Shown in pieces: positions 46,901-57,249 of a stretch of 64,000 bases of DNA. This stretch comes from Gnetum montanum (taxonomy: Eukaryota > Streptophyta > Gnetopsida > Gnetales > Gnetaceae). Numbering within the stretch: position 1 is the stretch's first letter; each line of letters starts with the position of its first letter. Location: assembly GCA_015680685.1 (NCBI GenBank), contig MNCI01020717.1:69449-133448 (forward strand), read 5' to 3'. The notes under the pieces are model-generated. The model searched no databases and was not told the origin of the DNA. It saw only the letters and a list, made by a program, of their open reading frames with translations. The position numbers and the translations under genes were made by a program.

Positions 46901-47202
46901 TTGGATTCTTCATTTCTTTCTTCTTTAAATTTAGATGCTATTTCTCTTTATCTACAAACTGAAATTTTGTTTATTTTAACAAAGTACAGCAACCTTTCCT
47001 CCAATCTTTCAGCATCTAAAATTGCCTTGCAATGGATTTTTAAAAGCTTCCTTATGAATTTAGTGAGAAAACATAGTTAATGGTTTGTGGAATTCTTGCC
47101 ACTTCTCCAACTAACAATAAGAGAGTACTGAAAACTACAAAAACCTTTAATCAACCTTATCATGCCAACCTATTCCATGAAATGGCCAAAATGTGCCAAC
47201 AC
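43938..47202. mobile_element. Unidentified 3.3-kb insert in E3
   Basis: E3 noncoding sequence is colinear with E1 up to TCTATTG (43937) and again from TTTCTCCATTTTTCACCTC (47203). The intervening DNA has no match to the element family. Its base composition and texture differ: the right half (about 45900-47200) is less repetitive and exon-like. TTTCT occurs at both borders (43929-43933 and 47203-47207) and may be a target duplication. I saw no LTRs and no convincing terminal inverted repeats. A transposon carrying host gene pieces is possible. Confidence 0.6.
45643..46615 (-). pseudogene. Possible captured gene fragment (two open segments)
   Basis: Two minus-strand open frames look more gene-like than the surroundings. 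46615-46433 starts ATG and is Lys/Gln/Asn-rich (MYQNVANISTQIIQQL). 45877-45643 follows CTTTGTTGCAG and has a hydrophobic stretch (LALLIILVLVQTLLLMKQ) then a charged end, closing with TAG. A donor-like AGG|GTAAAG near 46454 would join them in phase. I do not recognise the protein. It could equally be chance. Confidence 0.25.
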
Positions 47203-48150
47203 TTTCTCCATTTTTCACCTCATTGCCGGTTGTATCAATGGTCCATATTTTGGTTGATGCATTGTTTTCTTTTTAGTAAATTCTTGTGGTTAAGACTTTA
47301 AATCTTGCTTCCAAATGACATTTCTAGAGCCTACAGACTCTTTGAATGTGGGATTGTCAAGGCATTAAGGGCATGAGCCTACTTTGGGGAGGACCCACTG
47401 CCATTCCTATTGGGTGCATTAGTTAATTTCTTTCCCTTAAACATTTTTGCATTCAATTTTTATTTTGTTCATTTCCATCCCTGACATCCATTTTATCGAT
47501 GTTTCCGTTGTTTCTTTTTCTCCATCTTTCTTATTCCTTATCTTTTTTCATTCTTTTGCTACCGAAGGTTCACTCTCAGTCATGGGGGTCCTAGTCCAAT
47601 TTTTTCGATTTTCTCTTAACCCCTACACCTCAGGCAATCACTAGTATTATATCTCCAGATCCACATTAGCCATATCACAACTCAGCCAATGGACCTTACA
47701 CTGAGGCAAGGTATCAACTGCATTGTGATTCATTTACCCTTGCTAATATAAGACTGTGTTGTATGTGCAGATGGTAATCATACACCAATGGATTGGATCC
47801 AGAGGGAACACTTGGAATAAACTGGTGTTGGTGCAATTATGCAAGGAACAAGATCGATGACGCGCTTATGGATGGACAACAAAAAGTGCAATCTTGGCGT
47901 CAGCAACAACAAACTTCTTCTTTTCTCTCTCTCTTCTCTCTTCTCTCTCAGTTGCCAAAAAAGGCTGGATGTCAAATGTTTATAGTGTTCACTCTTGTTT
48001 TCATGAACACTAATTTTGTCATGTATTGTAATGATGATCCGTTCACATGTCACACCATTCACCATTAGTGTCATTCAAGTCAATAATCCCATACCTTTCC
48101 AATATTTTGTAAGGAACTCAAGGATGAGTTTTCATTCAATCATGGGGGTA
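47203..48150 (+). other. E3 3' noncoding region, second part
   Basis: Continues E3: CCTACAGACTCTTTG near 47330, the conserved GGCATTAAGGGC block 47360-47406, CATGGGGGTCC at 47581, the candidate intron 47711-47770, a short frame from ATG 47771 (MVIIHQW...) that stops after 29 codons, a (CT)-rich run near 47920, and CATGGGGGTA (48141-48150) as polypurine tract. Confidence 0.8.
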
Positions 48151-48982
48151 TGATGGGCCGTGATATCGCATTCACCCTTGCGATATTGCATACGCGATAT
48201 CGCATGCACCCCTGCCATATCGCATACGCGATATCGCGGCCCACCGTAATGTCTATAAATAAGAGGCGACTTTCCCTTGTTCAAACATCTAGATTTAGAC
48301 CCTTAGCCAAACTATAGCAGTTTTACCATTCCAAAGTTAGAATAATTTCCATGTGCCCATAGTAGGAGTCTTAAAGTGAACATATCTTTATTCTAGAAAA
48401 TTGTACCTGAGCACACATTTGTGTAAGGCAATAAAGACGAACTTTCTAATAAACCTTACAGCATATGGACTAAGCTAAATAGGATTTAATTATTGTTAAA
48501 TGTTTAAATGCTTTCCTAGATAATCAATCTCTCTCAACCCTTGACTCTCCTAGTTAAGTGCATTCAATACAATCGCTTCGAGCACGTGTGTAATGCTTGG
48601 TAACCCAGTAACAAGTAGCGTTGGGTAATCACAGCAACGTTGCACTAGTTCAGGGTGTGTGCGGCAAGTGGGAACAGATACTAGTGCTAGGACAATTAAA
48701 ACTTAGTTAGTAAACAGATAATGAAAGATAGTTACTTAGTTCTCTTCACCTTTTCCTGTTAGCATAAGACATTAAAAGGATAAAAGATATAAAAATCATA
48801 TACCTCAAGCTTACTTAACCATACAACTGTGACAATACAAGTAAGTTTGGGAAGACAGTGATTGATTAACCTTAAGTGTTCCATTAGGGTGCGTAAGCAC
48901 TTAGTCCTTGCAGTTCGACCGAATCGTGCGTGAGACACTCGTATTCGTATGGTTGAGTGTAGGGGTACCTTGCCACTCATCA
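48151..48982 (+). repeat. E3 3' LTR
   Basis: 832 bases, TGATGGG...CTCATCA. The U3 holds five palindrome words between 48161 and 48236 (GTGATATCGCA, GCGATATTGC, GCGATATCGC, GCCATATCGC, GCGATATCGC), then TATAAATA at 48254. An internal tandem duplication accounts for the extra words relative to the 5' LTR. Confidence 0.94.
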
Positions 48983-48987
48983 ATAAC

Positions 48988-49377
48988 TATCATGCATTTA
49001 GAGCTAAAAATTTTAATCTAAGTCCATGAATGCAAATAACAACATAAGTACAATTGTAATTAAGAAAACATTAAGCTAAGTCATAGTACTACAATGAAGG
49101 TAAATCAATCTTGATCTTATTATCATTCATAAAGATGTGTCTAGGTACATGATCACTTGAATAAGATTCTATCAAGTTAACTTCACACTGTACGTACTCA
49201 CTAACTCTTCTAACTACTGGAAAATCAAAATAATAAAGTCTAGCTACAATGAATTATTAAAAGATGCATAAATGCAATTAGTGGTGTATTTATAGAGGCC
49301 TTTATTAGCATTGCATCAGTACAATAGATCCATCAACACTCATGCATTGATGTAGTCAACCAAAAAACTATTCATCA
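48988..49377 (-). repeat. E6 5' LTR, U3 part
   Basis: The reverse complement starts TGATGAATAG (49377) and has CATCAATGCATGAGTGTTGATGG, close to the E0 LTR U3. A TATA box TATAAATA is at 49287-49294. It joins 38624 across E3. Confidence 0.75.
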
Positions 49378-50613
49378 ATATTGGAAACTAAAATTTTTTT
49401 AATAATATTTACACCCGACACATATAGTCAAATTAGAACTTTATAATTCAACATTGCTTGCAACCTGAATTAACCCATAATGTGGAGCTTCCAAATTTGG
49501 AGTCTTACCACTAGGATAACACCTCATTGTATATACCACCCAGATATATAACCAACATAGTATTTTTATAGAACTTAGGTAAAATATAAAGATGCCTAAA
49601 ATGTGATTTGAACTAGAAACTGTTACATGCATAATACTTAGAAAGGTATCAAAACTAAATAGAAATAAGTATCATGACTACAATTCTTATATGAATAAAC
49701 ATGAAACTAAATTTTTTCATAGATAAGTAAATTTTAATGTGATTTCCATCTATAGAAATAAGTCAAAGAAGTTTAAGCCTAAAAGAGTTGCTTATATGTC
49801 TTAGGGAAAGAATTTGGTGCAGGGAATGTGCACCTTGATATATCCCAATAGGACCAAATCCACAACTTCCAAGTAGATATAGCTTAGAAAATAAGAATGA
49901 TACAATAAAATCAAGAAAACCTTTCTTTTATTAAGATAATTTTTAAAATAAATATAAATACATCAAAGATGAGGATGCAAGCTTAACTCACAACTCTCCC
50001 AAAGATCTTAGAGGCCACACTTGTCCTCTCTTAATTCTCAATTGTTCATAATCGAGCCCAAGCTCAAGACAAGACACTTATAAAAGATTCTCCTAACCTC
50101 TCTTAAGTGCTCTCCCTTGCCTTTCACTCAACTTCCTTACACAAGCTCTTCTTCCTCAAGATCTCTCTCTCTCACCCTCTATTGGGATGTTTGACCTTTG
50201 GCATTTTTACTTTGGCCCTTCACACTTGGTCACTTCACACTGCAATCCTTGTCACTACAACACTTGGCACAATGCCCCTAACAATGGTGAATTACATCAA
50301 TATTTATAAGCAATCGGAAGACAAAATCTCTTGAAACCTTTCCTCAACTCAACTTGAGGTTCTTTAGATGTTTCCCAAGGCTTTTCACCTTCTTCTCAGT
50401 TGTTTCCATCTTGCTTCAACTATTTCCATCTTGCTTTGGCTATTTCCCCAATTAGAATAGCATTTTCAAAAGTTTTCCCATGCATCTAGGTCGTCTCTGG
50501 CTTTGCTAGGACATCTACTATGAAAACCTTGCTTTTAGAAGAGAAGTCTACTATTTTTGGTAGATGTCTACTCTTTAAGAAAGACATTGTTAAAGTCAAA
50601 AATTTTGTAAAAA
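49378..50613. other. Unassigned; possible minus-strand LTR of another family
   Basis: No gene. On the minus strand, words of the AGACATCT type lie at 50590-50485 and a TATA box TATAAATA at 50308-50301, followed leftwards by a long AT-rich tract. This is the layout of an LTR promoter. A hairpin GGTGCA..TGCACC is at 49816-49834. No ends or target duplication could be fixed, so the element call is tentative. Confidence 0.3.
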
Positions 50614-51499
50614 TGATATCGTAGTTATGATATCGTATCTATGATGTTGTAGATATGTTATCATATCTCAACATATGTTATTAAATAAAAGATATCATGG
50701 GATATATGCTAGCATATATAAACAACACTCATGCATATGGAACTAGAGAGATACATTAGGATAGTAACAGAACTCTTTTAGTTTGTTTTCTTGAATTTAG
50801 TACCTAGTAGTGTGTGCTTGCAATGTCATGTTTTGTAATTGAATAGTGTGATGTTTTGTAATTGAATGGAGTCTTTATTCGAGTGTGATGTACTTGGATG
50901 CATTGCATGCATGGCAATAAAGATTGAGATTACTCTACATCATTGTAGAAACACTTAGGTTTATTTTTATTTCCATTTAGCTTAATGTTTACTATTTCCT
51001 ATTTTCATAGTTAATGTTTACCATTACTTGCAATTTACTTTTAATGTTGTTAAGTAGAATGAGTATGACTGATCTCAAGCATGTAAGTGTAACTACTTGG
51101 TAACCTAGTAGTACTATCACTTAGTAGGCCCAATAGTGTGGTACTTGGTAATCCTAGTAGTAGTTGCACTAAGTCCAAGGTGTCATTGGAAGATCAAGAC
51201 TAGCTTCTCATCACATAGGCTAGTTTAGATTTGTTTTACTATCACTTAGATTTATAAACCTTTACTTTCACTTCATGTTTACTAGGAGCCCAATGGCCAA
51301 TTCAACATTAATATCATATACTTTACTATGAATTAAACCATACACATTGATTTTACTAACTCACGTGGTAAGACAATGATCATGAACGCTAACCAATTAC
51401 TAGTATAATCACATTGCCTTATCTACAAAGTTCAACTGGGATTGCACGTGAACACTCATATCTCATATGATTGGATGTTGGATAGTCCACTACTTATCA
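50614..51499 (+). repeat. E5 5' LTR
   Basis: About 886 bases, TGATATCG...CTTATCA. U3 carries decayed words (TGATATCGTAG, ATGATATCGTA, TTATCATATC, AGATATCATGG) and TATATAAA at 50715. GGAGTCTTTATTCGAG near 50868, CTTGGTAACC..TAGTA repeats near 51094 and CATATGATTGGATG near 51465 match the other LTRs. The left border is placed by alignment to the others. Confidence 0.8.
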
Positions 51500-51500
51500 T

Positions 51501-51518
51501 TGGCACTGTAGTTGAGGA
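51501..51518 (+). other. E5 primer-binding site relic
   Basis: TGGCACTGTAGTTGAGGA, two bases after the LTR. It still resembles the tRNA-Asp complement, with several changes. Confidence 0.75.
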
Positions 51519-51636
51519 TAAGTTAATGTTATACTAAGTAATTAATTCTTCAAAGTTTGTTGTATCAAAACCTAACTCTAATATTCACAACCTTAATATA
51601 AATCACAATTAACAAGAACCGTCAAAAAATGATAAC

Positions 51637-53500
51637 ATGGCTTCACATAATGATCAACTATCACCTGCCAAGGAAATGAGAAGGAGCAGTGACAGAATTA
51701 CTAATGAAGAGAATTGGGAAATGCCAATGTAGACACGTATTACTTATGCTCACACTGATTCATATCAACCAAACTTTACCTTCATATTTCATTAGGACAA
51801 ACAAATGAGGTGGAGAGACATGCAAGGCAACATAGTCCTACCTACCGAATATGCAGCACTAAACATGCTACAAACTACTCTAAGGGGAATGCACTTGGAC
51901 TGGATTCAAGAAGGGTATCATGTGACTCAACACATGACCAAACCCTATGAACCTACAAGAAAGTAAATAAAGAAAGATGCTACTATGGAGGTCAAACATG
52001 TTCATACTAAAGGGAAGTAAGCCAACACATCTATTATCATAGAAGAGCTTGATGTTGATCAATTCATTTTGGAACAACTCCACTGGAACCATGATGAGCC
52101 ATCAAAGACACCTATCATCAGATTAGAGGAACTTATCAAATCCCAACTTTACTCTACATTGGTAGAGACACACAAGGGGGAAGCTACTAACCCAAGATAC
52201 AAGTGGGACTCTAGGCCAAGGGATCCTACTAAGTCCCACAAGGAAATTCACAAGAGTCATGAAAGGAGAACTAGCTAGCATCGTTCTCCTACTACCTCCT
52301 CTGCTTTCTCATAGTCATTAGAAGACTATGATAGGAGATAGCACAAGTACTAAGACTTTGATAGGGAAAAGAGAAGAGCTCATGGTCATCACAATTGATA
52401 CTCAAGGTATTCTGATTCAAAAGATGAGGAGTATGAAAGAAGAAGTATAGAGATAGAAGAGAGGATCAATAGAAGAATGAGCATAGAAGGGATGACTACT
52501 ATCACAGAGCCTATGAACTTGATCATGATGATGAACCCCTTATGATAACTTGAAGCATGAGCAACATTCAAGAAGCAGTTTACATACCAACTAGGCACGT
52601 GAGAGATAGCCAAATCAAACAACTAGATATGAACAACATGCCCTAATTTGAAGGAGGCTATAACGTTAATCCTTAGCATTACCTTCAAGCATTCCACAAT
52701 GCCTATGCCCTTCAAAACATAGAGAGTGACTAGCATAAATTGAAGCTATTTTCTAGAACACTTATGAAGGAAGTGAAAAGCTAGTATAGGTTATTGGAAC
52801 CTGAATCCATCAAACGCTAGAGTACCATGCTTGAAATATTTAATGATATATATTAAACCTATTCACCAGTGTCAAATCTAAGAAAACAAATCCAAAAATA
52901 GAAATAAGGGACTCACAATACCCTTAATGTAGCAATGTGTAGATATTACTATTACACATATGCCAAGGCCATGGATTTTCATCAAAGGAATAATGGAGGC
53001 ACATCATAGATGGGCTGAGAAGTAAAACAAGAGAGACCCTTGGGGTTTATGCCCAAGGAAGACTATCAGAATTAACTACCCATCAAATTCCAATACTCAT
53101 CGATCAAGTGGTAAAAGAAGAAGGAGAACTTAGCAAAAGGGAATTAGCTAAAGAATACAACAAGGATCCATCCATTAGGAAGAGAGATGTACGTGTCTAT
53201 GAAACCTAAGAAGAAGAAACCTTAGACTAGGCCATCAGGAAAGAGACGTTATCAATTTAGAAATCTGTTGTCGATGTAGTAGCATAGGCAATGAAAATGT
53301 GGGATTTGGTAGATGAACAATGTACAACAACACTAAAGATTGTGGAGGAGAAAGTAGAACAAACACTCAATAGAGGTAGAGATAAAAAGAAGAAGAGGGA
53401 ATTTGGACAAAAGGACAAAGTTTCTTCAGTAGCTGGGCACTCAAACACTAACTACATTGATGATAAAGGTTGCACTATGTGCCAATACAAACATCCTAAG
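51637..53500 (+). pseudogene. E5 gag, first part, decayed
   Basis: Starts ATG 51637 (MASHN). Shows the N-terminal domain (PNFTFIFH, GNIVLPTEYAALNML), a charged linker, the gag core (LDMNNMP.FEGGYNVNP, GVYAQGRLSELTTHQI near 53045-53085) and CTMCQYKHPK near 53470-53499, where E4 is inserted right after the HPK codons. Many stops are present. It continues at 60456 after E4. Confidence 0.85.
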
Positions 53501-54328
53501 TAATGAGTGATGAGGTACCCCTACACTCAACCATACGAATATGAGCGTTGCACGCGAGATCCGGTCAAACTCCATAGACTAAGTGCCTACACACCTTATG
53601 GAACACTTAAGGTTAATCGTTTGTTGTCTTCCTAGACTTACTTGTATTTTTCACAGTTGTATGGTTAAGTAAGTTTGAGGTATGTGATTTTTATGTCTTT
53701 TATGTTTTATCGCCTATGCTAATGAGGGAAAGGGTGAAGAGATTAAGTAACTAACTTTAACTAACTAAGCTCTAATGCCTAACATTAGTATCCGTTCCCA
53801 CTTGTTGTTCACACCCTAAACCAATGCAACCTTCTGGGATTACCAAACGCTATTCGTTACTGGAATTACCAAGCGTAACGCACATGCTCAAAGCGGTCGT
53901 ACTGAATGCACTTAACTAGGAGTGTTGAGGGTTGAGAGAGATTAATTAACTAATAAATAATTTAAATGATGAACAATAAATAACAATAATTAAGGTCCTA
54001 TTTAGCTTAGTCCATGCACTGCAAGGTTTATCCAAAAGTTCTTCTTTATTTCCATACACAAACTTGTGCTCAGGTACAATATTTGCTTGAATAAAGATCC
54101 ATTCACTTTGGAACTCCTACTGCGGGCACATGAAAATTATTCTATCTCTGGAGAGGTAAAACTGCCAAAGTTTCACTAAGGGTCTAGATCTAGATTGAGA
54201 AACAAGGGAGAGCCGCCTCTTATTTATAGATTTGGCGATGCGTTGCGATATTGCATACGCGATATCGCAGGGGAAGATGCAATATCACGTACGTGATATC
54301 ACGGCCCATGTGATATCGCGTCCCATCA
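53501..54328 (-). repeat. E4 3' LTR
   Basis: 828 bases; the reverse complement is TGATGGG...CTCATTA (the last base pair of the TG..CA ends has changed). U3 holds six words, including the perfect palindrome ATATCACGTACGTGATAT (54282-54299). The TATA box (reverse of TATTTATA) is at 54221-54228. Confidence 0.94.
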
Positions 54329-56250
54329 TACCCCCATGACTGAATAAAAACTCATCCTCGAGTTTCTTACAAAATATTGGGAAGGTATGGGATTATTGAC
54401 TTGAATAGAACTAATGGTGAATGGGATGACATGTGAACGGATCATCATTACAAAACATGACAAAACTGGTGTTCACGACAACAAGAGTGAACACTTTTTA
54501 CATTTGACATCAGGCCTTATTTGGCAGCTGAGAGAGAAGAGAGAAGAGAGAAGAAGTTTGCTGCTTCCAACGCCAAGATTGCACCTTTCGATGTCTATCC
54601 ATAAGCGCACCATCCATCTCGTTCCTTGCATAGCTGCTTCAGCACCGATCCATTCCAAGTGTTCCCTCCAGATCCAATCTATTGTTGCATTATTGCCATC
54701 TGCACACACAACACAGTCTTTATATTAGCAAGGGTAAATGAATCACAATGTAATTGATACCTTACTTCAGTGAAAGGTCCATTGGTTGAGTTGTGGTATG
54801 GCTGATATGGGTTTGGGGATATAATAGTGGTGACTACCAAAGGTGTAGGGGTTAGGAGAAATCAAAAAAATTGGGTCAGGACCCCCATGACTAAGAGCAA
54901 ACCTCCAGTAGTGATAAAATGGAGAAAGAAAAAGAATAAGAAAGATGGAGAAAAAGAGACAACTATAACGTCGATGAAATGGATGTCAAGATAAAAATGA
55001 ACAAAATAAAATGGATTGCAAAAATGTTAAGGGAAATAATTTAACTGGTGCACCAATTAGGAATGCTAGTGGGTCCCCCCCAATGCAGGCTCATGCCCTT
55101 AATGCCCTGACAAACCCACATTCGAAGAGTCCGTAGGCTCTGGGAATGTCATTTGGAACAACAGTTAAAGTCTTAACCACAAGAATTTACCAAAAAAGAA
55201 AATAATGCGTCAACCAAAATATACACTAATGATACAACCGGCAATGAGGTGGACAATGGAGGAAAAAATGATGGAAAGAAGGGAATGGAATGGAATCCCA
55301 AGAACAAGGTGGTGTACAGCCCCTTGTGTATTTCATGGTTAATGTGGCTTAGCATATCCCATTCTAGATCTGGCCTTAACAAACCACATCCAGTAACTTT
55401 GCATTAATACATTTGGCCAACCCATCCTCTTGAAGTAACAAGAATGTCTCCACCAAAGAGTCACCAACATTCCGACAAAGTGAAAGACGAGAGAATAGGA
55501 AGAGAGAAGGGCCTTAGTTAGAGGGAACATGTTTGTTTTAGTTCCATAACCAATGCTTGTAGCCCAAATGATTATTGCGTCTAAGGGGTGTGCTTTGAAT
55601 TCTCACATTTTTTGTTTGTTTTTTTTTAATGTGTTTATATGTGAGAACCACACCATGCAAAGACTTTGTTATTTTTATTATCTCATCTTCCCGATGATGG
55701 AGCAATGTCGGAATGGTAAGAAAACTCAAAAAGAAAACATCCAAGCACCCAAGAGAATGGCCAACACAAAGGCATCAAGTTCCCTTGAAGTCACACCCTT
55801 TTCAATCCTTGAGTGCCTCCTTAGTTTGAGAAATGCCTAGTCACCGATTCATTTATAGTTTTTATTATTGAGAAAGGGATTGTACAGTTCCAAGCCAAGA
55901 GAGACCATAGAAATTTATGGATGTATGGATGAAGTGGACTGATTCCCTGTCATATCAAAAGAACCATACCTTAGTATCAACATCATAATCTTAAAGGTAA
56001 AAACCAAACATTAGCAATCAATAGAATACAATTCATACTACCATCCATGGAGCACTTATTAAGTGATAAACTTAACAAAACAAAACAAAGCAAAACAGAA
56101 CACAACAAAATAGACAAACACACAAATAAATGGAAAAGTATAACAATGTTGTAAAACAAAAACAAGAAAAGTTAAAGAAATATGTAAAATAAAAATATGT
56201 AAAACAAAAACTTAAAAGAACTGAGGGCCTAAAATGATTAGCATAGGTGG
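54329..56250 (-). other. E4 3' noncoding region
   Basis: On the minus strand: TTTTGTTTTACA-type repeats near 56100-56210, CTTTGCATGGTGTGGTTCTC near 55640-55665, CAAAGTGTGG-like blocks, the conserved block 55061-55108, a CATGGGGGTCC motif at 54880-54890, the candidate intron 54760-54700, a short frame from ATG 54699 broken by a stop at codon 7, and GTCATGGGGGTA (54329-54340) as polypurine tract. Confidence 0.8.
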
Positions 56251-56279
56251 TCATCTCCCCCATGACTGAATTCGAAGGG

Positions 56280-57152
56280 AGAGATCCAAAATAATGAGCG
56301 TTTGTTTGAATTTCTTAAAAGTGTCCAACTTTTCCCAATTGATGTTTTCAGATTAAGGGTTGGAAGTTGGCGACGCTCATATTCCAATGTATCTATGCTT
56401 TCGTTGTGGGTGCAAGTTGTTCCCCCAGTTCATTCCATGCATGTTGGTGGGCTGCTCTCTTGATTAGCTATCAACCACTAGGTGTTCTCTTGTTGTGTGG
56501 TTGCTACATATAGGCACCTTTGTATCTAAGTTTCTTGGGCACACCAGTTGCATGTAGGAGATGTTGAGCATTCCTCCATGTCATCACCCTATAAGTCACT
56601 GTATGTGATGCATGGAACTTTCTTCTTCTCGATCTTTCCATAAATGTTTTCCTTAGATATTTCCAAGGAAAGATTGCAAATTCCTAGGCATGCGTTGATG
56701 GTGCTGAGCCATGCCCTCCCCATTATAATTGGGAAGTCCCCTTTGTTACTGTTGACATCTATCACCAGGAAATCAGCTGGGTATGACCAACCACACACAG
56801 TGGTAATGATGTCCTCCATAAATCCCAAGGGAATGATGATGGACTGGTCAGCCAGCTCTAGTTGAATATTGCTCTTTTTAAGTGGAGGTAGGTTCCAAGC
56901 TTTATACATTTCTCGTGAGATTAGGTTGACTCCAGAACCTGAGTCAAGAAAAGCCTTACGTGGTTCATTCCCAGTGACTTGGAGGTAGATTGAGGGACTT
57001 CTAGGGTCAGAGAGTTTCCTGGAAAGGTGGACCACCTTGATCCAGTCAATAACGGTATGTGTTAACATAACCATGTGCATTGAGCTCTGTTGTTGGTTTG
57101 AAGGGAGCTCCGAAGCCTTATTTGTTGGAGGAGCGTGTACGGACTCAACCAC
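56280..57152 (-). pseudogene. E4 protease (intact frame) and deleted pol junction
   Basis: The frame 57152-56589 is open for 187 residues and has a complete protease domain: FLDSGSGVNLIS (catalytic Asp-Ser-Gly), MYKAWNLPPLKKS, LELADQSIIIPLG, VCGWSYPADFLVI, DFPIIMGRAWLSTIN and VPCITYSD. After its stop, a decayed linker (NWEKLDTFKKFKQTL) runs to GCTCATTATTT near 56290 and joins the last codons before CATGGGGG, deleting RT, RNase H and integrase. Its left breakpoint is within about 10 bases of that in E3; the right one is different. Confidence 0.88.
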
Positions 57153-57249
57153 TTGTGGTTGTGAGAGCTTGTTTGGGCTTTTGGTTTTGAAGAAAGGTCT
57201 TCTTTTTGTGCAGTTGTCAGAACCAGCAGTGGGTTGAAGGTTTACAGCT

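Larger units (their letters stand above)
38625..48982 (+). mobile_element. E3: pol-deleted element with protease kept
   Basis: LTRs at 38625-39401 and 48151-48982, flanked by exact ATAAC (38620-38624 and 48983-48987). It has a primer site, gag, protease and linker; then coding sequence jumps near 42858 from the linker to the C-terminal end of integrase, removing RT, RNase H and most of integrase. The 3' noncoding region is split by a 3.3-kb insert (43938-47202). The element is inserted in the 5' LTR of E6. Confidence 0.95.
13640..49377 (-). mobile_element. E6: old minus-strand element, split by nested insertions
   Basis: Reading the minus strand from right to left gives an LTR (49377-48988 joined to 38624-38187), a degenerate tRNA-Asp primer site (38185-38168), gag (about 38040-37812 joined to 28117-26300), protease (about 25760-25440), 3' noncoding DNA (24890-23586 joined to 15828-15240) and a downstream ORF (15240-13640). 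Interruptions are E3 in the LTR, E2 in gag and E7 (containing E1) in the 3' noncoding part. RT, RNase H and integrase are missing. The 3' LTR is not in the window. Without the inserts it is roughly 8 kb. Confidence 0.8.

Noticed and set aside
55553-55840. 95-residue plus-strand frame
   Set aside because: It lies in the E4 3' noncoding region, which is conserved as noncoding DNA in E1-E3 on the other strand.
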